A stretch of DNA of 64,000 nt from Zarea fungicola (taxonomy: Eukaryota; Ascomycota; Sordariomycetes; Hypocreales; Cordycipitaceae), in NCBI GenBank assembly GCA_900169235.1, contig FWCC01000064.1, positions 246,534-310,533 on the forward strand, read 5' to 3'. Of this stretch, positions 56,790-64,000 are shown in pieces (the first letter of the stretch is position 1; each line of letters begins with the position of its first letter). The notes under the pieces were generated by a model. The model saw only the letters and a program-made list of their open reading frames with translations, did no database searches and was not told the origin of the DNA. The translations under genes and the position numbers were made by a program.

Positions 56790-57672
56790 TTAGATCAAGT
56801 GCTTGGAGCGGAAGTAGGCGCGCAGGTACATAATTTGCCATGCCCAGAGGCCAATGAGCAGCCACGTGGTTCCCACGCCGAACCACTTGACACGTGTGTT
56901 GGTGCTCTCATTGGTGTCACGCAGCTTCTGCTCGCGGGAGCGCAGGTATTCCATCTCGCGAACCACCTCACTCGTCATCTCCTCGATGCGGCGGAGGTCA
57001 GCCTCGACAGGCTTGAGCTTCTCGTTGGCCTGGATGGCGGACCAGTCGCGGGCGTCGGCACCGATGTCGACGTCGAGCTCAATCTCACGGAGACCAGGGG
57101 AAGGGCGGTGGGCTAGACAGAACCATGTCAGCATTTCATTCGCACTCTCCTTGCACTTTCAAACATGTCCTTGTGTGTGGGGTTCAAAACGTACATCCGG
57201 CAAAGAGATTCTCATAGCAGACATCAAACGCAGCCTCAGAGTGCGAGGTAAAAACGACGCGAGATTCCCCAACGACATCACGAGGGCGGCCATACTCGTT
57301 GCCAAGAGCATCACGAATCTATATTCCTCGACACATTAGTACACCTATTTCCCGAGAAAGCTACTAACCCCCTCCTTCCACATCCTCTGTCCTTGAACTG
57401 GGAGAAGAGGAAGGAGGCAGATAACTGAATTTCGTCTTTCAATTTGTACGCACAAGAATGTTGACAATCATGCCATCGCCCTTGTAGCCGCTCACGGTAG
57501 ACTTGACGGCCACCATGACGTCGCGGCCGACAAAGTTGCGGATGCAGCGCTCCTTGAGATGACTCTCGCCACCAGTATGCGCCGCAAGCTCAAACTTGAG
57601 AGCACTGGCGACGCCAAGTAGCAGTAGGAGGGTGCAGAGCCACTGCATCGGCAATGTTGAAAGGACGGCCAT
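56790..57672 (-). CDS. ERV25: p24 family cargo receptor, Erv25-type (emp24/gp25L)
   Basis: Three exons, 57672-57454, 57318-57195 and 57112-56790, encode 221 residues. The donors are GTGCGT and GTACGT, and all joins keep phase. A signal peptide ([14 protein letters not shown]) is followed by a GOLD domain: [30 protein letters not shown] and [12 protein letters not shown], with the paired cysteines of p24 proteins. A coiled-coil stretch ([19 protein letters not shown]) leads to one transmembrane helix ([14 protein letters not shown]) and a short tail, [10 protein letters not shown], typical of Erv25/TMED10. Such proteins cycle between ER and Golgi in COPII/COPI vesicles and help select cargo such as GPI proteins. 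It is divergent from the U1-C gene, 508 bp apart. Confidence 0.93.
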
Positions 57673-58180
57673 TGTGAATAGATTCTTCCCCCCAATGTCG
57701 GTTTCCGTTGACGTTGCAAGAAAAATTTCCCCGAAAACACCTTGCTGGCGTATACCCCTTTCTGCTCGACCGGTGCAAAAAAGGTTCTGTGTTGATGGTG
57801 CGGTGTGTGTCGAAAATAAGAAGGAAAAGGAGTTGAGGATTTACAGATCGAAAGAGGAAACTTGACAAGGTGTCGCGTTGGCCTGAAATCCCACTATTCG
57901 CCACGCCCCCTTTGGGAAGCTTGACCACTGTGGCTTCCCATCAGGGGCTTGTCTTCACAGTACGTAGCAGTTTTGTGGCCAATCACGGACTTGCGCTGGC
58001 TGTGCGGTTCGTGGTACCTGCCTGTTGGCAGCGAATTCCACCATGAATTCAAGTACCTCCACAAATCACGTGTGGGGCCGTCGCCGATGCACCTGGGAGA
58101 GGTCTGATCTTTGTCGCGCGACAACATCCCAGGCAGCCTTCAGCTAAATCCACCACAATCGCAGCTTCAATACCGCCGCA
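57673..58180. promoter_or_regulatory. Divergent promoter, ERV25 / U1-C
   Basis: These 508 bp lie between two start codons pointing apart. No specific regulatory motif recognised. Confidence 0.6.
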
Positions 58181-59122
58181 ATGCCAAAATGTAGGTCTCC
58201 AAGCCAAATCATATCTATGAATTGTCTGCTAATAACTGCTACTAGTCTTCTGTAAGGTTTCCCTTGCCACGAAATCCCACCCTAAAACATCCTATGCGAC
58301 TGCCGAAAAAAAAAGTACTAACCTGACGGACATCTTCAAAGGCGATTACTGTGATGTTTACCTGACACACGACTCTATGAGCGTGCGCAAAGCTCATAAC
58401 AGCGGTCGCAACCATCTACGAAATGTAGTCGACTACTATCAACGTATGTGGTTCCCCATTCGGCTCCCGTACAAAGGCTTTCATGGGGGACAAGCAAGAA
58501 AGATGAAGCCTGACCAGTTCCGCAGAAATCGGCCACGAAAAGGCCCAGTCCGTCATTGACAGCATCACCTCCTCCTACGCCGCCGAGGGCCAAGCTCACG
58601 CCAACCCAATGCTGCCCCAGAACCAACCAGGCGGCGGTCATCATCACGGCGGCCCTGGCGGAGCCTTCCACCCTCCTCCGTTTCCGTTTCCTGGCGGTGG
58701 TCCTCCCGGTGCTGGTGCTCCTGGTTCTATGCCTCCTCCGTTTCCTGGCATGCCTGGTGGTCCTCCCGGTGCCTTTCCTCCCGGAATGCCACGTACGTTT
58801 CCCTCTAGCCCCCCACGCTCCATAACATGCTCGGCGCAACGGCCTGAGACTGCAACCCAAATAAACGCTAACAAAGGTGTTTGTCTTGCTAGTCCCTCCA
58901 ACTGCTCGCGGTATGCCTCCTATGCCCGGTATGCCCGGTATGCCACCATTCCCTCCTGGTCCTAATGGCCTACCAATTCCTCCCCCCGGCGGTCTCCCCT
59001 TCCCACCACCTGGGGGCCTGCCGTTCCCTCCTCCTGGCGGTCTTCCGCCCAACTTTCAGTTCCCTCCGTCTGGGTTTCCCGGCAGTGGCGGTCTTTCAGG
59101 CGGTCAGGATCCTCGCAGGTAG
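58181..59122 (+). CDS. U1 small nuclear ribonucleoprotein C (U1-C)
   Basis: Five exons, 58181-58190, 58246-58251 (6 nt), 58342-58443, 58526-58792 and 58893-59122, encode 204 residues. The spliced start [20 protein letters not shown] is the canonical U1-C opening; its C2H2 zinc finger uses Cys6, Cys9, His24 and His30. Then follow [17 protein letters not shown] and [10 protein letters not shown], and a Pro/Gly/Met-rich tail with repeated PPPGGLPF units. U1-C stabilises U1 snRNP pairing at 5' splice sites. The first two exons are only 10 and 6 nt long: codons 4 and 6 are both split by introns, and the 6-nt exon TCTTCT supplies Phe4-Phe5. Intron 2 has a perfect TACTAAC branch site near 58316. Omitting the microexon keeps the frame but deletes two conserved residues. 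Confidence 0.93.
58246..58251 (+). other. 6-nt microexon of U1-C
   Basis: TCTTCT sits between a CTACTAG acceptor and a GTAAGG donor. Its inclusion gives MPKFFCDYC, matching the invariant family start; without it the protein would read MPKCDYC. Confidence 0.85.
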
Positions 59123-59980
59123 GTTGGTAGGTTGTGTAGCTAGAAGAGAAAAGCTGGACAGGAATGACGATTGGGGGTAAGCAAACTGGGGAGGATAACG
59201 GAGGGCTCATTGTATTGTGGAAAATACTGGTGGCGTTTATTTATATCATAAGGACAATCTATCAGGCGTTTTTTTTGGCAAAATCTACAACCATTCATTC
59301 ATTCATCGCAGTTTTATGGCAAGTAAATTCTCTCTTTGAAAACAGACAAATCATTTTTTATTGCTTCACTACAAGGAGCCAGCCCTTTTCGTACGTCACA
59401 AGCGTACCTAATTTCCCCTCGCAACAACTACAACCGACTCCAACCGTATACAGTCACTCTCTCTCTCTTTGTTTCAACTCCTCTTGAACACCTGAAGAAC
59501 GAAAAGCAGAAGGGGGCCAATTCTGCCCTATTTATACATGAAAAACGTAATTCCCATCACGCAGCACCTAGCAGTTTTGCGCGGTTCCAAAACAATACAC
59601 CAATCGCCAACGCAAAGCAAAATACAATCTCTCTCTCTGCCATGAACGGCAGCGCAAAGGAAAAAACTAGCTGCTACTGGAAGGGAATCTTCACCATATA
59701 TAAATATATATATAAGAGCAATCCGCCACTGCTTCTTCTCCTTCCTCCTCTGCCATTATCGTAAAATGACGTCTTTTTCATATCATCATATAATCATATC
59801 AAAATCATAAATAGAACTCTTCTTTCCGTGTGGGTTGTTCCTTGTAGTCATGTCAAATATAATAATGTCATCGCGTCGTAATGCGTAAAAAGGACAGAAA
59901 CCGCCCATTTTTGTTTTTGGTCTGGAGGGTTCAGTTACGCAGATAAATGTAAGCAAATGCAAGGCATATCTTGTCAACAT
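59123..59980. other. Convergent 3' flanks, 0.86 kb
   Basis: The 3' UTRs of U1-C and of the large disordered-protein gene. A TA-rich microsatellite-like tract lies at 59696-59716. No gene supported. Confidence 0.55.
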
Positions 59981-62900
59981 TTAAAAGTCGGATGGGTTCG
60001 CTTTGAATGCTTCCTTGTCCCCCCAGGTATTTCCATGTCGAATCACATCACCGACGCCATCACGAACTTGCGTAGGCGCACTAATCATCTGCCGGAGCTC
60101 TTGCGTCCTCTTCTCCCGCCTCTTTTCGGTCAATTGCCATGGTAGATGGGGAATGTCCTCTAGTTTGTCACTCAGCGAGAATCGCCGACTGCGTCGAGGT
60201 GTGGTAGCAGCATCTGCCGTTTCTGCGCGACGAAGAGGTCCGGCACGCCAGAATGGCCGCCGGATTTGGTCCATGCCAGTGGATGGGCGCGGTTCAACCT
60301 GGTGCCTTTCGGGTCGTGGTGACATGGGTGAAGAGTCCAAACTGGCCCGACGCTGCATAACACGAAGATTGCCGCTAGGAGTTCGACGGATAATTCGGCG
60401 TTCTGGCCAGTGGATACTTTCCTCAACAGGATACTGCTCCCCATATTCGTTATTTCGTATTGGCATTATGGCAAAGGTGTTCTTCATTCGCGCAGTTAGA
60501 CTCCGCTTTGGCGGGCGAGGGCGGTTGTCTACGAGAGGATAACGATATATCGTGTCCCGCTTACTGTGATGGGGGCAGCTGTCGCCATACTCGCATTCCT
60601 CTTCGTCAAACTGCGGCCGCCAAAACGGATGAAGCTTGTCCTTTTCTGCTGGTTCCTTGCTTGATCTTTTTGGAGACATCTCGCCATCGATGTCTGGTTC
60701 AAAGTCTTCCCTGTGCTTCAAATCAGGAGAGAGGCCGATAGATCGTGATAATGAAAAAGACCGCGCCAATCGACCAGCAGGCTTGGATGCTGTGGGTGGA
60801 TACTCGACTGAATTGCGGCGGCGACGGCTGAAAGCAGATGGGCGTCGCCGTGGCGGGCTTATCTCGAAATAGTTGCCCAACTTCTGTTCGCTCTCGTACG
60901 ATGGCGTAGTTCCAGACGGCGTAGCGGGAATCAAATTGAGCATGGGAGGGTGCGCAGGGGGCTCGGGTGGTGCTCGGGGGTTGCGAAGTGGAGAGTCAAC
61001 GTCACTAATCTTGGTCATCTGCTTTGGAGGTGTAGATGGTGGCCCGTCATTCGCCCTTGTAGTTGTTATGTTTGGGATGAACTGCGGGGCTGCTTGTTCG
61101 TCTGCATATCCGGCGGTTGGCGAATCCGAAGGCCGTGAGGAATGATTCACCATCACAACGGAAGAGTTCTGATGTGCGTACATGTGAACTTCAAGAGCTT
61201 CCGATACTTCGGGCACGGTTCCGGTTGTAGCTACGGACGCAACAGAAAATGGCGTGTTGCGCGAAGAGTACTTCTTTGTACTCATTGCATCCTCAGAATG
61301 GAGTAGATCCATGGCACTGTCGCGGCTAAGATGGGCATCCGGTGCTCTCCTTGGAGAAGCGGGCAATGGAGCCAGAGGCAGAGTAGGAGTTGGGAGGTCC
61401 TCTATCATAAGGCGGCTAGCCTTGGCTTCATCTTCCCTCTTCTGCATGGCATTGTGCGCACGGATGCTTTCCGTCGTCAAAGAAGTCGTACGTGAAGCAT
61501 TTCGGCTCGTGGGGGCTGAGAGCGAAGATGATCGAGGCGGAATAGGTGGCGCAAAATCCATGGTGCGTTCATCCCGAGTGGGCTTGGAAAGATTTCTGCC
61601 ACGAGACTGCAGGGAGTCTGGTCGCGACATGTCGAGAGAACCACCCCTGGTGCGCTGAGGAGAACCGACACTGGCTGACCTTTTAGAGCGTCTGCTCGAG
61701 GTGGAGCGCAGAGAGGGCTCGCGAGACTTGCCATGGTTGGAAGAACGCCGATCAGGCACAACAATCACCGGGATACCTCCGTTGCTCCAAATTTCACGTC
61801 GTGCTTTACTGTCTCCAATGTGATGATTGGACGACGTGGTCTGAGTGCTAGGTGGTCGGCTGCGGTCACGGGAAACTGGGCTCTCTCGGCGCCTGCGTGG
61901 TGGCGGCTGGGGAAGTCGCTTATGGCCATCGAGTGCGCTGCCAGATGTTCTCTCGGGAACATGTACTGACTGTCGTAAGAGATTCTGTTTCTTTACATGC
62001 CGGAGTGTGCGCCTTCGCTGTGGCTGTTGAAACGGGCCATCCATGACGAGAACCTCGACGACAGCCGAGGAGCTCGACCGGGCAGATGTTGCTGATGATC
62101 TTCGGGCGTCCACACTCGCAGAAGTCTCGGAAACCGATCGCACTGACGAACTGACGGGAGAAGCATCTAAAACGGTATTGGCACGAACGTGGGCATGCCG
62201 GGCGGCACGAGCGGCCGCAGTCGGAGTGATGACGTTGTTTTCAATAACCTCACGCCTGGCGGCGGGTGAGGCTGTGACAATGGGCGTCTTTGGAAGGGGG
62301 CGCTTTCTCTTGCTGACTACAACCTGCGGGCGACTGCCGTCTTGGTGGCGTTCTTGGTGGCGGTCAGTCTCTAGCTGTCGTTGTATAGGGTCGAAGTCGC
62401 TGTCAAATTTTCGAAATTCATTCATAGTACGCGGCGTAAGCTGCTGTGAGGTAGTTGGAGGAGGGTCCGAGGCCGAGGCGACAGGTTGCACGATATGGGC
62501 GGGTGCAGGCGGGTGCATGTCCGGCACGCGCAAAATGGTGGTTTGCGACGTCTGCGCCGAGTTGGTACGCGATCTTATGGCACTGTGGGCATGATCGTCT
62601 TCTGAGAAGAAGGGCTCTTCTTGGGCAGTCTTGAAGGAGTCGTTGCGAGAGTCCGTCGGGGTCGCACCTGTAGAAGACTGCTCCCAGAGAGGCTGGCGCA
62701 AAGTTTTGTGAAGAGAGCTTTGAGGTTGGGGAGGTGTTACGTCAGGAGTTGGCGGGCTTCGTTGATCAGGTGGCGTGACGGGAGGTTTCCGCAGCGAAAG
62801 GGGCAGTGCGGGAAGTAGTCTGGGTTCCGTCGCCGTCGTCGTCGTCGCTGTTGGGCTAGGGTCCAAGGTGGGGTGGCCACTGGAGGAGGCACGAGAGTGT

Positions 62901-63439
62901 GCTGGAGGCGTTGGTGGAAGATCGGGACCAGCGACAGAGGAGGAAGATGGAAGACGTCGCGATGTTTGCCTGAGGGTGTGGGGGCTGGAAGAAAGGGACG
63001 ATTGCGTGGCGGCGGATGAAGCGAGTGCCCAGGCAGGGTCGATGACAAGGCTGTAGGCATCAGAGCTGTGGCGGGCGGTTGTCTTAACTGGGGAGAGGTC
63101 GTGCTCGTTTGCGGGTCGAGGCAAGGTCTTATGCTTCTTGAACTGTCTCGGCGAGGGTGTCAAAGGGTCAGAGAGCGCCTGGTAGAGGTACTCGGTCGAC
63201 GAGGCCATAATAGTCGGCGACGGAGCGAGCGGCGCACTCGCAAGCATACTCGGCATCAGCGGAGGGCGTTGGACGAAGCTTAGAGGATCATGGGCACAGA
63301 TTGTCAAAGGCGGTGATGTAGGACTATTCGGTAAACTGGTAACGGGATCGGCGAAGGCCAAAGGAGAAGCAAGGCCAAGTATGGTCCATTCAGCGTACGA
63401 ATTGGGGGAGTCGAGTCTGGAGGGACTAGTCGGTGGCAA
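59981..63439 (-). CDS. Large intrinsically disordered fungal protein, unknown function
   Basis: One uninterrupted exon encodes 1152 residues, the largest frame in the window. Most of it is low-complexity Ser/Pro/Thr/Arg with many SP, TP and RRxS sites, the profile of a heavily phosphorylated disordered protein. Recognisable order appears only near the C-terminus, where aromatic and Cys/His residues cluster: HPFWRPQFDEEECEYGDSC followed by PHHSKRD, then RPPKRSLTARMKNTFAIMPI, IHWPERRIIRRTPSGNLRV, and a helical WQLTEKRREKRTQELRQMI. These look like conserved short motifs rather than a catalytic domain, and C-x5-C-x-H-H could bind metal. I recognise no family. Candidates by composition are a scaffold or a cytoskeleton/polarity-associated protein, but this is guesswork. 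Internal Met starts are possible. Confidence 0.8.
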   Translation of the reverse strand: MPPTSPSRLDSPNSYAEWTILGLASPLAFADPVTSLPNSPTSPPLTICAHDPLSFVQRPPLMPSMLASAPLAPSPTIMASSTEYLYQALSDPLTPSPRQFKKHKTLPRPANEHDLSPVKTTARHSSDAYSLVIDPAWALASSAATQSSLSSSPHTLRQTSRRLPSSSSVAGPDLPPTPPAHSRASSSGHPTLDPSPTATTTTATEPRLLPALPLSLRKPPVTPPDQRSPPTPDVTPPQPQSSLHKTLRQPLWEQSSTGATPTDSRNDSFKTAQEEPFFSEDDHAHSAIRSRTNSAQTSQTTILRVPDMHPPAPAHIVQPVASASDPPPTTSQQLTPRTMNEFRKFDSDFDPIQRQLETDRHQERHQDGSRPQVVVSKRKRPLPKTPIVTASPAARREVIENNVITPTAAARAARHAHVRANTVLDASPVSSSVRSVSETSASVDARRSSATSARSSSSAVVEVLVMDGPFQQPQRRRTLRHVKKQNLLRQSVHVPERTSGSALDGHKRLPQPPPRRRRESPVSRDRSRPPSTQTTSSNHHIGDSKARREIWSNGGIPVIVVPDRRSSNHGKSREPSLRSTSSRRSKRSASVGSPQRTRGGSLDMSRPDSLQSRGRNLSKPTRDERTMDFAPPIPPRSSSLSAPTSRNASRTTSLTTESIRAHNAMQKREDEAKASRLMIEDLPTPTLPLAPLPASPRRAPDAHLSRDSAMDLLHSEDAMSTKKYSSRNTPFSVASVATTGTVPEVSEALEVHMYAHQNSSVVMVNHSSRPSDSPTAGYADEQAAPQFIPNITTTRANDGPPSTPPKQMTKISDVDSPLRNPRAPPEPPAHPPMLNLIPATPSGTTPSYESEQKLGNYFEISPPRRRPSAFSRRRRNSVEYPPTASKPAGRLARSFSLSRSIGLSPDLKHREDFEPDIDGEMSPKRSSKEPAEKDKLHPFWRPQFDEEECEYGDSCPHHSKRDTIYRYPLVDNRPRPPKRSLTARMKNTFAIMPIRNNEYGEQYPVEESIHWPERRIIRRTPSGNLRVMQRRASLDSSPMSPRPERHQVEPRPSTGMDQIRRPFWRAGPLRRAETADAATTPRRSRRFSLSDKLEDIPHLPWQLTEKRREKRTQELRQMISAPTQVRDGVGDVIRHGNTWGDKEAFKANPSDF

Positions 63440-64000
63440 GGTGATGGGGCGAAAAGGAGTCGCTTGAAGAAACGAAGAAAAAAAAAAGAAGACAAATAAC
63501 TAAATTTGGGTCGCTTCAATGTCGCGACTCAGACAGGAACGGGAAGGATAATGCTTCTGCGTTGACAGTGACAGATGGCGATGTGGCTACCGGGGTTGGC
63601 GGGAGGCCGGGCGGATGGTGGTAAGTGAGACAAGACGGGGGCAAGAGACGAGAGAAAACCCAGTAGCGTGGGCAAATCGGCTCGCAAGAAATTAAAAAAA
63701 AAAAAAAGGCTGGCGGGAGAAGGGGGCTCTGTCCTCAAGGTTTATGAATCAAGAGTAGGCGCATACGGTGGACAGGAGATTCGTGTTAACGCGTGTTGGC
63801 CCTTGGCAAAAAGTGGCGGGAGCAGCCGTTTGGAAGGCTTTGGAGAGAACTGGAAAAAGGACGAAATGAAGTCGAAAGCGGCCAGGATGTGGAAGTTTGG
63901 CCGTTGTAGGTTTGTATGTTTACGCTGAGCTTTGGCGGGGACGACGAGTAAGAAGAGTGAGACAAGGCAAGATAATGACTACATGTGCCACGCCCCCACC
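63440..64000. other. Promoter side of the large disordered-protein gene, to the window edge
   Basis: Poly-A runs at 63477-63488 and 63691-63704 correspond to poly-T on the coding strand of the neighbouring gene. No gene supported. Confidence 0.5.

Noticed and set aside
58191..58341. Model of U1-C in which exon 1 joins directly to exon 3
   Set aside because: It is in frame but gives MPKCDYC and loses the invariant aromatic pair; the microexon has good splice sites on both sides.
60003..62594. Plus-strand frames up to 183 residues
   Set aside because: They are antisense to the 1152-residue gene and lack any motif of their own.

Overview
The window is nuclear DNA of a filamentous ascomycete, most likely a Sordariomycete and plausibly in the Hypocreales. 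Evidence: compact genes with short introns (mostly 48-100 nt, with GTAAGT-like donors and CTAAC/TACTAAC-like branch sites), a dispersed 5S rRNA gene of the Neurospora type, intron-bearing tRNA genes, and a set of conserved single-copy fungal genes. I see no plasmid, phage, CRISPR array, intact transposon or biosynthetic cluster.

Layout. 0-13 kb: the 3' end of an unrecognised Cys-containing protein, an intron-bearing tRNA-Glu cut by an assembly gap, then minus-strand genes for a GT31-like glycosyltransferase, a neutral ceramidase, an NmrA-like NAD(P)-binding protein with a GC-AG intron, and a GNAT acetyltransferase. 13.9-15.5 kb: an SPX-domain membrane protein. 15.5-22.2 kb: a gene-poor tract with two hairpin-forming inverted repeats. 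22.2-28.1 kb: a SIS-domain sugar-phosphate isomerase-like gene and a conserved fungal regulator-like gene of unknown function. 28.1-36.3 kb: a second gene-poor tract holding tRNA-Ile(UAU).

36.3-64 kb is a dense housekeeping block: SFM1 (SPOUT arginine methyltransferase) and KEX1 (carboxypeptidase) are divergent; KEX1 and DRE2 (Fe-S assembly) are convergent; DRE2 and a ten-knuckle CCHC protein are divergent. An AtfA/Atf1-type bZIP factor, a small three-helix membrane protein, a Mis13/Dsn1 kinetochore subunit, Sdh5/SDHAF2, a gap-disrupted 5S rRNA gene, an Erv25-type p24 cargo receptor, U1 snRNP C and a 1152-residue disordered protein follow.

The genes do not form one pathway. Spliced models were built by hand from splice-site consensus, phase and family homology; each gives an uninterrupted reading frame. 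The most notable points are a 6-nt microexon in U1-C, an 18-nt microexon in SFM1, an in-frame GC-AG intron in the NmrA-like gene, five of ten zinc knuckles split by introns, and the fact that both N-runs in the window fall inside RNA polymerase III genes.
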